The notes under the pieces are model-generated. The model saw only the letters and a program-made list of their open reading frames with translations, ran no database searches and had not been told where the DNA came from. This document shows, piece after piece, positions 16,481 through 24,514 of a stretch of 40,624 bases of DNA. Origin of the DNA: Bacteroidia bacterium (lineage in GTDB: Bacteria; Bacteroidota; Bacteroidia; Bacteroidales; Dysgonomonadaceae). Position 1 is the first letter of the stretch; each line of letters starts with the position of its first letter. A program made the translations under genes and the position numbers. The stretch is taken from contig JAUNUM010000015.1 in assembly GCA_030538215.1 (NCBI GenBank), positions 1 to 40,624 of the forward strand, given 5' to 3'.

Positions 16481-16630
16481 TCAATTTATCTTGTAATATG
16501 CTCTAATAACTTCGCTTTTTAGAGCTGAAAATGCAAAATTGATGTGAATATGGGTTTTAACTATAATTATTTAGTAAATTGCGGGTGAATGAGTAAACAA
16601 AGAAGCATCAAGTTTGAAGCATTGTGGATA

Positions 16631-16670
16631 AACAAAAAGGAGTTTACCCGTCAAGTTGTGAGTAAACTCC
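16631..16670 (-). terminator. Rho-independent terminator after the DUF4126 gene
   Basis: On the minus strand, GGAGTTTAC and GTAAACTCC (16662-16670 and 16639-16647) form a perfect 9-bp stem with a 14-nt loop, followed directly by TTTTTGTTT. It lies 36 bp past the stop at 16706. Confidence 0.8.
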
Positions 16671-16705
16671 ATATCGTAATAATCTTTGAGCTTTTTAGCT
16701 ATAAC

Positions 16706-17311
16706 TTACTCCACTATTTTGGAATTATTAGCTTCTTCTTTTCTCTTTTTCAACAGTTTTCGGTAAACCAATCGTAAAATTACTATAATAAAAATCACCA
16801 CCAATATCGCTACCACTATGGGCATAATTAGCGACATGATGGAAAAACCTGTTGCTGCCACGCCTTCGGTTGTAGAAACCACCGGATTGCCGGCACCTGC
16901 GGTAAATTTACTTGACATTAGTCGAGTGAGTGCGCTTCCACTTTGAATGGTGGCTGCCGCGCCGCCGCCAACTACAAAGCCCATAATCCATTTCATCCAT
17001 TCACTTTCGATTGGAATAACCGATGTCATCAGTAATGTACCTGCACCAACAGAAAGCGGCGTGGCAATAGTATCCAGCAGATTATCTACAAAAGGAATAT
17101 AATATGCCAGTACTTCTACCACGGCTGCTACGCCAAAACAGATAAGTGCCGGAATAGAACCCATCCAAGCGAAATTTTCGCCTAATGGCAAAATACCAAA
17201 ATACGATGCAAGTCCAGCCACAAGAAGCGGGATAAAAACCCGAAATCCGGTACTGGCACTTAACCCGATTCCAAGTGCAATGGCACTAATAGTTTCTATA
17301 TTCAATTCCAT
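16706..17311 (-). CDS. DUF4126 family membrane protein
   Basis: A 201-aa integral membrane protein of the DUF4126 family: an N-terminal hydrophobic segment with the Gly-rich LGIGLSASTGFRVF motif, a PFVDNLLDTIATP segment, a glycine-rich GFVVGGGAAATIQSG helix pair, and a long C-terminal membrane helix (about 162-185) ending in a basic tail (RKLLKKRKEE). The biochemical function is unknown; the architecture suggests a small channel or transporter-like protein. It is followed by a clear terminator and preceded by a small GNAT gene on the same strand after 52 bp, so the two may be cotranscribed. Confidence 0.75.
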   Translation of the reverse strand: MELNIETISAIALGIGLSASTGFRVFIPLLVAGLASYFGILPLGENFAWMGSIPALICFGVAAVVEVLAYYIPFVDNLLDTIATPLSVGAGTLLMTSVIPIESEWMKWIMGFVVGGGAAATIQSGSALTRLMSSKFTAGAGNPVVSTTEGVAATGFSIMSLIMPIVVAILVVIFIIVILRLVYRKLLKKRKEEANNSKIVE

Positions 17312-17363
17312 AAGTTAATGACGATTTCTATAGGTTTGTAGTTAGAAACTTTTTTTAGACTTA

Positions 17364-17699
17364 TCAGAAACCTTTTGGTTTAACGCCGCACGCATCGCCT
17401 GTAGGCTCATTATCTGTTCGGTGCCAAATATCGCTAAACCCTTCCGGATTGCGACGAAATTTTGCCAGAATATACGAGCAGCTCGGTATAACTTTATAAT
17501 CGTTTTCGCGTGCGTATTTTGCCATTTCATCAAACAGTTTTGCGGCAATTCCTTGTCCTTCTAATTCGGGACGAACACCGGTGTGATAAGCGTTCAGAAT
17601 GTTGTCTTTTACTTCAAAATCGAGTTCGGCAACCTGTTTGCCTTCTTTTTCAATAAAAAAACTACCTTTATTGTTGTTGAGTTTAAATTGTATGTTCAT
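17364..17699 (-). CDS. Small GNAT-fold acetyltransferase (YjdJ/CG type)
   Basis: A 111-aa compact GNAT protein of the Acetyltransf_CG subgroup. It shows the short beta hairpin start, AYHTGVRPELEGQGIAAKLFDEM with the acyl-CoA-binding pattern (R/Q-x-x-G-x-G/A variant EGQGIA, about 44-52), then IPSCSYILAKFRRNPE, typical of this subgroup. The domain ends by about residue 90; the C-terminal 20 residues (IWHRTDNEPTGDACG) are poorly conserved. Substrates of such minimal GNATs are unknown. It is upstream of the DUF4126 gene on the same strand. Confidence 0.8.
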   Translation of the reverse strand: MNIQFKLNNNKGSFFIEKEGKQVAELDFEVKDNILNAYHTGVRPELEGQGIAAKLFDEMAKYARENDYKVIPSCSYILAKFRRNPEGFSDIWHRTDNEPTGDACGVKPKGF

Positions 17700-17824
17700 A
17701 TTTCATGAATGTTTAATATCTCATTTATAACAATTACTTTATGAATGGGTTCAAAATTATTTTTAAAAACGTATAAAAATCAGATGTTCTTTTCGAAAAA
17801 GAACAAAATACACGATCAAATATT

Positions 17825-17832
17825 TATCTTTG
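17825..17832 (+). promoter_or_regulatory. -7 promoter box for the esterase gene
   Basis: TATCTTTG (TAnnTTTG), 17 bp upstream of the ATG at 17850. Its position inside the longer open frame starting at 17745 supports the internal ATG as the true start. Confidence 0.55.
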
Positions 17833-17849
17833 AGGAAAATAATCTAAGT

Positions 17850-18668
17850 ATGATAAAGCGTTTTATATTCAGCAGCCTGTTTTTAATTGGTTTTTTGGTG
17901 ATGCTCCAAGCATCAATAGTAGATACGGTTAAGGTTTTTAGTCTTTCCATGCAAAAGGAGATTAAAACGGTGGTGATAACTCCCGATTCTTATTCCCAAA
18001 AATCGGAATTTCCGGTTCTATATTTATTGCATGGTTACGGTGATAATTACAGTGGATGGGTTAACAAAGCGCCGGTTGTGAAAGAGTTGGTCGATTTGCA
18101 TGATATGATTATCGTTTGTCCCGATGGAGCTTACGGAAGCTGGTATTTCGATAGTCCTGTTGATCCGAAATTTAAGTTTGAAACGTTTGTATCGAAAGAA
18201 TTGGTGGATTGGGTTGATAAAAATTACAAAACTATCAAAAATCGCGAAGGTCGTGCCATTACCGGATTAAGCATGGGCGGGCACGGCGGTTTGTATTTGG
18301 GATTTCGTCATCAGAATATATATGGCGCATGCGGAAGTATGAGTGGGGGAGTGGATATCCGTCCTTTTCCCAGTAACTGGGATTTAGCCAAGCGATTGGG
18401 CTCACAACGCGAATATCCCGATAACTGGGAGAAAAACACGGTGATGAATCAATTGCATTTACTTACTCCTAATTCTACCAAAATAATAATTGATTGCGGT
18501 ACCGGTGATTTTTTTTATGATGTGAATGTGAAATTGCACAAAGAGCTCCTTTATCGAAATATCCCTCACGATTTCATCTCACGTCCCGGTGTGCATAATT
18601 GGGAATATTGGGCAAATGCCATTAAATATCAGATGTTGTTTTTTAGTGAGTTTTTTAGGGGAAAATGA
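17850..18668 (+). CDS. Exported esterase of the esterase D / PF00756 family
   Basis: A 272-aa alpha/beta hydrolase with a Sec signal peptide (residues 1 to about 22). Motifs: LLHGYGDNYSGW (oxyanion region), nucleophile Ser141 in GLSMGGHGG, acid Asp at about 220 (GTGDFFYD), and His249 (VHNWEYW). This is the family of S-formylglutathione hydrolases, acetylxylan/feruloyl esterases and antigen-85-like proteins; export points to a carbohydrate- or xenobiotic-ester substrate. The open frame extends 35 codons upstream, but the promoter box lies there, and the signal peptide begins at the chosen ATG. Its stop overlaps a 36-codon frame (ATGA). Confidence 0.85.
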   Translation: MIKRFIFSSLFLIGFLVMLQASIVDTVKVFSLSMQKEIKTVVITPDSYSQKSEFPVLYLLHGYGDNYSGWVNKAPVVKELVDLHDMIIVCPDGAYGSWYFDSPVDPKFKFETFVSKELVDWVDKNYKTIKNREGRAITGLSMGGHGGLYLGFRHQNIYGACGSMSGGVDIRPFPSNWDLAKRLGSQREYPDNWEKNTVMNQLHLLTPNSTKIIIDCGTGDFFYDVNVKLHKELLYRNIPHDFISRPGVHNWEYWANAIKYQMLFFSEFFRGK

Positions 18669-18775
18669 TACAAAAGTATTGGTGGTTAAAGAAGCGAGAG
18701 CTTACAATTGAGGAATATGTCCTTCAGGCTTCGAAAGGAATATCCGCTTTACTAAAAACAGTTTCTAATTTTTAG
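18665..18775 (+). CDS. Possible 36-aa ORF coupled to the esterase
   Basis: The ATG overlaps the esterase stop (ATGA) and opens a 36-codon frame, starting MIQKYWWLKKREL and ending TVSNF. Not recognised. It may be a real small protein, a decayed gene start, or chance. It lies in the 526-bp stretch 18669-19194, which otherwise holds only the frameshifted small gene at 18851-19011 and its promoter. Confidence 0.25.
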   Translation: MIQKYWWLKKRELTIEEYVLQASKGISALLKTVSNF

Positions 18776-18850
18776 CTTTAGTATGGCATTTTATCTTTTG
18801 CTGTTTTGAGAGAAAAAGAGAGTTGTGTAATCGAAGCGCTAATGTGTAAA

Positions 18851-19011
18851 TTATTCCTCAAATTCAATACTTTGAAAATTTATAACCCCTTTAAAAAACT
18901 GAATTGCGCCAAACACAATTGCTCCCCAGAAAATGTAGGCGAAATTTGCAATAGATGGTTTGCTGATTACCAGTGTGTTGTTCTGTATTGTTTGATTAAT
19001 ATATTTTTCAT
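18851..19011 (-). pseudogene. Small membrane-protein gene with a frameshift in an A-run
   Basis: A minus-strand ATG at 19011 opens a frame that stops after 14 codons. Another frame beginning in the same place continues for about 50 codons to 18851 and reads as a coherent small membrane protein: a polar start (YINQTIQNN), then a hydrophobic span (FAYIFWGAIVFGAIQFF), ending IEFEE. One extra A in the A5 run just after the ATG would join start and body into a 53-aa protein beginning MKKYINQ. A well-spaced promoter lies 23 bp upstream. Either the gene is inactivated, the base is a sequencing error, or slippage restores the frame. The family is not recognised. Confidence 0.4.
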
Positions 19012-19033
19012 TTATGATATTTCAATTCTCTCA

Positions 19034-19067
19034 CAAAAATAACAAATAAACTCTTATACACAACCTG
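19034..19067 (-). promoter_or_regulatory. Promoter of the small frameshifted gene
   Basis: On the minus strand a GGTTGTG element (-33-like) is followed after about 22 nt by a full TATTTTTG -7 box (complement of 19034-19041). The start would fall about 15 bp before the ATG at 19011. Confidence 0.45.
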
Positions 19068-19194
19068 TTTTATCCATTTACTTTGTCTGTATTTCTTTTT
19101 GTTGCTTTTAGGTTGTTAGATATATCTTATCCGTCAGACCAGTGATTTGTCAACAGCCGAGCACGTTCGATCAGACGGTTTTAAGAATTTTATC

Positions 19195-19977
19195 TCACAG
19201 CTTCACTATCTTCGTATAAGCATCGTGAAAGAAGATAAGCGTAGTATTTTCGGTTTTCAATTCATCAAAAAAGCGTTTTTTTTCTTCCATGGCCAGCGCG
19301 GCGTTGTTGTCGTAAGCCGATAGCCAGCCGTATGGCAAATGAGCTGATGTGGGCACAATATCAGCCGGAAAAACAATTTTTTCGCCGTTGTTATCCAAGA
19401 AAACAGCTATTTGTCTGGGCGTGTGTCCACTGTAAAGTTTCAGATTAACATTTTCGCAAAGCGATGTGTCGGAATCAATTAATCGCAGTTGTCCGGATTC
19501 GTAAACGGGCTCGATATTTTCGGGGAAAAACGAACTTGCTTCGTACATCATCGGATTTTTGTAATTCTCCCATTGTGCACGGCTTAGCCAATAAGTAGCT
19601 TTCGAAAAAGCAGGGACAACGTTTTTATTTTTATCGAAAACCGTTCCGCCACCGCAATGGTCAAAATGCAGGTGTGTGAGTACCACATCGGTAACTTCAT
19701 CAGCTTTGTAACCAATATTTTCAATCTCCTTTACCAAATTCTTTAAATCGTATGGCTGATAATATTTCAGTTTAGCCAATTGCTTATCGCCTGCACCGCA
19801 ATCTATCAGTATTTTTCTATCATCAGTCTCAATAAAAAGGCATCGCATCGCCATCAAGCACATATTGTTATCGTTACATGGATATCGTTTCTGCCAGTAC
19901 TTTTTGGGAATGGGACCAAACATAGCTCCGCCATCCGCAAAGAAATAACCGGTTTCAATTATATGGAAGTTTGCCAT
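19195..19977 (-). CDS. Metallo-beta-lactamase-fold hydrolase
   Basis: A 260-aa cytosolic protein of the MBL superfamily. The metal-binding motif HLHFDH is at 102-107 (THLHFDHCGGG), an Asp in LIDCGAG (about 59) precedes it, a SGHTPRQ His block follows, then FPADIVPT, and a late His (FFHD). It resembles lactonase (AHL/quorum-quenching type) and related hydrolases, but the substrate cannot be told from motifs. I chose the ATG at 19977 rather than the in-frame codon at 20025, since the conserved MANFHIIETGYF start begins there and a -7 box lies between them. It is divergent from rfbD, with overlapping promoters. Confidence 0.82.
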   Translation of the reverse strand: MANFHIIETGYFFADGGAMFGPIPKKYWQKRYPCNDNNMCLMAMRCLFIETDDRKILIDCGAGDKQLAKLKYYQPYDLKNLVKEIENIGYKADEVTDVVLTHLHFDHCGGGTVFDKNKNVVPAFSKATYWLSRAQWENYKNPMMYEASSFFPENIEPVYESGQLRLIDSDTSLCENVNLKLYSGHTPRQIAVFLDNNGEKIVFPADIVPTSAHLPYGWLSAYDNNAALAMEEKKRFFDELKTENTTLIFFHDAYTKIVKL

Positions 19978-19985
19978 TTTCGTAG

Positions 19986-20003
19986 TACTTTTGTGCAAAA
20001 TTA
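19986..20003. promoter_or_regulatory. Face-to-face -7 boxes of rfbD and the MBL gene
   Basis: TACTTTTG at 19986-19993 (plus, towards rfbD) and TAATTTTG on the minus strand (complement of 19996-20003, towards the MBL gene) are both full TAnnTTTG matches, separated by 2 bp. The two polymerases would collide, so use of one start should exclude the other. Confidence 0.45.
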
Positions 20004-20083
20004 GTAAAAAGTTGCCAGTTTGCACTTATTAGTTGTAAGACATGGTAGCTGCAAACTACAAACTGTAAACTCGAAACTGAACA

Positions 20084-21025
20084 ATGGCAATTTATACCGG
20101 CTCAAACAAGCATCTTGGCGGAACGGAAACCGTTACTAAAAAAGAAACGTTCTATTACGGATTGGTTCAAAAAAACGTGTTAGTTACCGGAGCAAACGGG
20201 CAGTTGGGCAAAGAATTGCAGCAGTTATCGGAAAAAACAGGTGCGCCGTTTCGATTTTTCTTTACCGATTTTGATTTACTGGATATTACCGACACACAAC
20301 AAGTACTTTGTTTTGTGAGAGAAAACTCCATAGAGTATATCATCAATTGTGCTGCCTATACAGCGGTGGATAAGGCTGAAACCGATGAGGAAGCAGCATA
20401 TCGAGTAAATTATATCGGAGCCGAAAATTTGGCAAAATCAGGTGCGAAAATTATTCATATCTCTACCGATTACGTGTTCGATGGCGCGACAAACGTCCCT
20501 TATAAAGAAGATGCTGCAACCAATCCGCTTTCGGTTTACGGAAAGTCGAAACTGAAAGGTGAGGAAGCGATAAAAAAATTTGCCAACGATTGGATTATTA
20601 TTCGCACATCGTGGCTGTACTCCGAATTTGGAAATAATTTCGTGAAAACGATGCTCCGTTTGATGAACGAACGCGATAAACTTAACATCGTTGCCGACCA
20701 GCACGGAACGCCCACTTACGCTGCCGATCTTGCGGAAATGATACTCGTTATTCTCGAATCTGACGAATGGAAATCGGGTATTTATCATTTCTCCAATCTG
20801 GGCGAAACAACTTGGTTCCGCTTTGCGGAAAAAATAAAAGAACTGGCTGGCATAAACGGCTGTCGATTAAATCCTATTCCAACCAATGAATACAAAACTG
20901 CTGCCGTACGGCCGATGTACAGCGTGTTGGATAAATCGAAAATCCAATCAACATTCAGTGTTTTTATTCCGCAGTGGGAAAATGGGATAGAAAGGTGCAT
21001 TAAACAATTAGCAATTAGCAATTAA
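20084..21025 (+). CDS. rfbD: dTDP-4-dehydrorhamnose reductase
   Basis: A 313-aa NAD(P)H-dependent short-chain reductase catalysing the last step of dTDP-L-rhamnose synthesis for cell-surface polysaccharide. Motifs: Rossmann loop VTGANGQLGKEL; NCAAYTAVDKAE; HISTDYVFDG with the catalytic Thr; YGKSKLKGE (Tyr/Lys pair); IIRTSWLY; and HGTPTYAADLA. From the ATG at 20084 there is an extra segment of about 28 residues before the usual start (KNVLVTGANG). A TTG at 20162 would give the normal family length. No rfbA, B or C is adjacent, so this copy lies outside a rhamnose operon. prfC follows on the same strand. Confidence 0.9.
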   Translation: MAIYTGSNKHLGGTETVTKKETFYYGLVQKNVLVTGANGQLGKELQQLSEKTGAPFRFFFTDFDLLDITDTQQVLCFVRENSIEYIINCAAYTAVDKAETDEEAAYRVNYIGAENLAKSGAKIIHISTDYVFDGATNVPYKEDAATNPLSVYGKSKLKGEEAIKKFANDWIIIRTSWLYSEFGNNFVKTMLRLMNERDKLNIVADQHGTPTYAADLAEMILVILESDEWKSGIYHFSNLGETTWFRFAEKIKELAGINGCRLNPIPTNEYKTAAVRPMYSVLDKSKIQSTFSVFIPQWENGIERCIKQLAISN

Positions 21026-21103
21026 TAATTACAAATTACAAAAACTCTGTGCTTTCTCTGTGTGCCTCTGTGTAACAAAAAGCATCTCCGTGTAACAAAA
21101 CAT

Positions 21104-22678
21104 ATGACATTACAACAAGAAATACAACGCCGGCGCACGTTCGCCATCATTAGCCACCCCGACGCGGGAAAAACCACATTAACGGAAAAGCTGCTGCTCT
21201 TCGGCGGTGCCATTCATGTGGCTGGAGCCGTAAAATCGAATAAAATTAAGAAAACCGCTACTTCCGATTGGATGGAAATCGAAAAACAGCGTGGAATATC
21301 GGTTGCCACATCGGTAATGGGTTTTGAGTACGACGATCACAAAATCAATATTCTTGATACGCCCGGTCACCAGGATTTTGCTGAAGACACGTATCGCACG
21401 CTTACGGCTGTAGATAGCGTTATTGTGGTGGTGGACGTGGCAAAAGGCGTGGAAGCACAAACCCGAAAACTTATGGAAGTTTGTCGTATGCGTCATACTC
21501 CGGTAATGATTTTCGTGAACAAACTTGACCGCGAAGGACGTGATCCGTTCGAAATTTTGGATGAACTGGAAGCCGAACTTCAAATTGGCGTGCGCCCGTT
21601 GAGTTGGCCTATTGATATGGGTGAACGCTTCAAAGGTGTCTATAATTTGTTTGAGAATTGTCTCGATTTATATCAGCCGAGTAAACAAACGGTTACCGAA
21701 TCGGTGCATTTGGATATTCAATTACCTGAGCTTGAAAAATATATCGGTGACAAGTTATCGAAAAAGTTACGCGATGATGTGGAACTTATCTCGGAAGTTT
21801 ATCCCGAATTTAATCGTGAAGAATACCTTGCCGGAAAATTAGCTCCGGTATTTTTCGGTTCGGCACTAAACAATTTTGGTGTGAAAGAGTTGTTGGATTG
21901 CTTTGTGCAAATTGCGCCATCGCCCAAGCCCGTGCAAGCCGAAGAACGGGTGGTTGATCCGTACGAGGAACCTTTTTCGGGATTTATATTTAAAATTCAC
22001 GCCAATATGGATCCCAATCATCGTTCGTGTATAGCGTTTGTGAAAGTGTGTTCGGGAAAATTTGAGCGAAACGTGAATTACAAGCATGTTCGGTTCAATC
22101 GTCAACTGAAATTCTCATCGCCAACGGCATTTATGGCGCAGAAAAAGGAGATTTTGGACGAAGCTTTTGCGGGCGATATCGTGGGATTGCCCGATAATGG
22201 AAACTTTAAAATTGGCGATACACTTACATCGGGCGAAGAACTTCATTTTAAAGGTTTACCCAGCTTCTCTCCCGAAATGTTCAAATACATTGAAAATGCT
22301 GATCCGATGAAATCGAAACAGCTTCAACGCGGTATTGAACAGTTGATGGACGAAGGTGTAGCACAGCTTTTTACCAATCAATTTAACGGGCGAAAAATTA
22401 TTGGAACTGTGGGGCAACTTCAATTTGAGGTTATTCAATATCGGCTGTTGCACGAGTATGGTGCGCAATGCCGTTGGGAACCCATCAATCTCTACAAAGC
22501 GTGCTGGATTGAGAGTGACGATGTTGCGCAACTGGAAGATTTCAAGAAACGCAAATATCAGTATATGGCGAAAGACAAAGAGGGGAGGGATATATTTTTA
22601 GCCGAGTCAAATTATTTGTTGATGATGGCACAGCAGGATTTTAAGAATATTCGCTTCCACTTTAGTTCGGAATATTAA
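21104..22678 (+). CDS. prfC: Peptide chain release factor 3
   Basis: A 524-aa translational GTPase that removes RF1/RF2 from the ribosome after termination. G-domain motifs: SHPDAGKTT (P-loop, about 17-25), RGISVATSV (switch I), [12 protein letters not shown] (switch II), NKLDREGRD (G4). These are followed by domain 2 and the RF3-specific C-terminal domain ([18 protein letters not shown]). Length is close to E. coli RF3 (529 aa). I chose the ATG at 21104; the frame runs up to a GTG at 21062, but that part is CTCTGTG-type intergenic repeat. It converges on the MutS-like gene with only 12 bp between stops and no visible terminator. Confidence 0.95.
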   Translation: MTLQQEIQRRRTFAIISHPDAGKTTLTEKLLLFGGAIHVAGAVKSNKIKKTATSDWMEIEKQRGISVATSVMGFEYDDHKINILDTPGHQDFAEDTYRTLTAVDSVIVVVDVAKGVEAQTRKLMEVCRMRHTPVMIFVNKLDREGRDPFEILDELEAELQIGVRPLSWPIDMGERFKGVYNLFENCLDLYQPSKQTVTESVHLDIQLPELEKYIGDKLSKKLRDDVELISEVYPEFNREEYLAGKLAPVFFGSALNNFGVKELLDCFVQIAPSPKPVQAEERVVDPYEEPFSGFIFKIHANMDPNHRSCIAFVKVCSGKFERNVNYKHVRFNRQLKFSSPTAFMAQKKEILDEAFAGDIVGLPDNGNFKIGDTLTSGEELHFKGLPSFSPEMFKYIENADPMKSKQLQRGIEQLMDEGVAQLFTNQFNGRKIIGTVGQLQFEVIQYRLLHEYGAQCRWEPINLYKACWIESDDVAQLEDFKKRKYQYMAKDKEGRDIFLAESNYLLMMAQQDFKNIRFHFSSEY

Positions 22679-22690
22679 TATCAGAATTAT

Positions 22691-24514
22691 TTACTCAACA
22701 ATTCCCATTGTTTGCATCAAAAAACTCGCATTCATATTCTGCGCGATACCTTTTTCCAACCGATAGGTAAACGTAAGTGTATTGCCTGAAATATCAGCAT
22801 CGAAATGAAAATTTCTAATAGATTCGGGAAATTCGTTTTCGAGATTGCCTAAGGCAAGGTCGTGCGTGGCGATAATACCGTTTCCATCCAGCTTCACCAA
22901 GCGTTTCATAAGCGCAAATGAGCCTTTTTGTTTGTCTTCGGAATTAGTTCCTTTCAGGATTTCGTCAAGAATGATAAACAGTCCGTTTTCACCTGATTGT
23001 AATCGCTCTATTATCATTTTCAATCGCTTGAGTTCGGCAAAGAAGTACGATTCGTTGTTCACAAGCGAATCCGATGTTCGTAAATTGGTGAGCAACCGTC
23101 CCGGAAAAAACGTGAGTTTATCGGCACAAACGGGCAAACCGATAGATGCAAACAAATGGTTTACTCCCACAGTGCGTAAATACGTACTTTTTCCCGCCAT
23201 ATTTGCTCCGGTAACAATCATGAAATAAGGCCTTCGGGATATTTCGATATCATTTTTTACACATTTTCCATACGGAATAAGCGGATGTCCCAAGGATTTT
23301 CCCGTGAAATAAAATGTGTCGGAAATTTCGGGAAATATGTATTCCGGGCGGTTCGCAGTAAATGTTCCGAGCGATATAAGTGTATCGAACTTCGCTAATA
23401 CCGAAAACCAATCTTGAGTTTTCTCTCCATTGACTTTGAGCCAGTTTTCAATTCTCAGGGTGTAGAGTACATTCCACAGAAACAGGGGGTTAACAATGAG
23501 TAATACCGGAAAAGCAAATGCCGAATTAAGGTTTTGTATGTAGCCTGCCAGTTGTTTGATACGTTGTGATGCCGGTTTTTTATCTATAATTTTCTTCTGT
23601 AAGTCTTGCAGCAATTTACTTTCGAAATTAGTTTTCTCTACCTGCTCAAACAGTTGAGAATAGGCTGAAAGCATTTTTGATTTTTTATCGAAAGTTGTCC
23701 AAACAATGTTTACTTTTTTCATCGGAATAACCGATATTGCCAGTGTGGCGGTATATAAAGTCCAAAACCAACTTCCCTCGATAATGCCAATTAGGGATAA
23801 AGTGATAAAGAGTGCGTAAATGGCAGGAATGATTATGGTGAGCAGCTTCCAAAACGATGGACTTTTGAATGTATTCTTTGGCGCAAACATACTCTTGGTT
23901 TCCTTTGTTTGCGAAACCACATCGCCCGATAAATTGCCCGTAATACGAAAATTCAAACAAAAACCTTCTTTCGCGGAAAGTTCGGCAATGGCATGCTGAC
24001 GCATAAGAATGGTGTTTTTTTCCGTAAGTGGATTTTTCAATATATCGGCAAGTTTATGTTTCCCTATTTTTAGCGCAGTTCGGTTTAGCACTTGTGCTAT
24101 GGAGCCGTTTCCAAAAATGTCCAAATCGAAACTGAAGTCATGAGCCGGATTTATTTGTTCCGTTATCCCATCAAAAGGCGAAAAATCGTGTCCGAAGGCT
24201 TTTAATTCGTCTTCGGCGATTTTTAGAGCAGATTCAGCACGGTTTTTTTCGATAATTAATTTTTCGTGACGACGTAGCAAAAGCAAAAAAACGGTAATTG
24301 CTCCCAATAAAGTGCCGGCGTACCAAACCGATTTTGTGAACATGAAATATGCGAAAAGCACAGCAATCAAAAAAACAACTAAGCGAAAAATGCTGTTTGT
24401 CAGTAGTTTTCTCTTGAGTGTCTCGACTTTCTCTTTGCTCGTTATCGTTAGCGTGTTGTACGTTTCTATACGTTGAGTGCGAGTTGTGTTTTGAATTGCC
24501 ATGTTACACAACAT
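22691..24514 (-). CDS. Membrane-anchored MutS-family ATPase
   Basis: A 607-aa protein with a MutS domain V ATPase at the C-terminus: Walker A GANMAGKST (436-444), a conserved signature RTSDSLVNNESYFFAEL, Walker B LFIILDEILKGTNSED, and an IATHDLAL block. It lacks the mismatch-recognition domain I. The N-terminal half carries four hydrophobic segments (about 42-60, 64-80, 222-245, 250-266), predicting an inner-membrane ATPase. Such proteins are often labelled 'DNA mismatch repair protein MutS', but membrane placement argues against canonical repair. The upstream mscS-like stop and this ATG overlap as TAATG, so translation is coupled. A second in-frame ATG lies 12 bp inside. The role is unknown. 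Confidence 0.8.
   Translation of the reverse strand: MLCNMAIQNTTRTQRIETYNTLTITSKEKVETLKRKLLTNSIFRLVVFLIAVLFAYFMFTKSVWYAGTLLGAITVFLLLLRRHEKLIIEKNRAESALKIAEDELKAFGHDFSPFDGITEQINPAHDFSFDLDIFGNGSIAQVLNRTALKIGKHKLADILKNPLTEKNTILMRQHAIAELSAKEGFCLNFRITGNLSGDVVSQTKETKSMFAPKNTFKSPSFWKLLTIIIPAIYALFITLSLIGIIEGSWFWTLYTATLAISVIPMKKVNIVWTTFDKKSKMLSAYSQLFEQVEKTNFESKLLQDLQKKIIDKKPASQRIKQLAGYIQNLNSAFAFPVLLIVNPLFLWNVLYTLRIENWLKVNGEKTQDWFSVLAKFDTLISLGTFTANRPEYIFPEISDTFYFTGKSLGHPLIPYGKCVKNDIEISRRPYFMIVTGANMAGKSTYLRTVGVNHLFASIGLPVCADKLTFFPGRLLTNLRTSDSLVNNESYFFAELKRLKMIIERLQSGENGLFIILDEILKGTNSEDKQKGSFALMKRLVKLDGNGIIATHDLALGNLENEFPESIRNFHFDADISGNTLTFTYRLEKGIAQNMNASFLMQTMGIVE

Noticed and set aside
16589-16777. 62-codon plus-strand frame
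   Set aside because: It runs through the DUF4126 terminator hairpin and into the 3' end of that gene; no support as a protein.
18806-19042. 78-codon plus-strand frame
   Set aside because: Antisense to the small frameshifted membrane-protein gene, whose hydrophobic frame and promoter are more convincing.
21040-21100. CTCTGTGTGCCTCTGTG repeats as an upstream extension of prfC
   Set aside because: The frame from the GTG at 21062 is translatable, but the sequence is an intergenic phrase also found at 197-240; RF3 similarity begins at the ATG at 21104.
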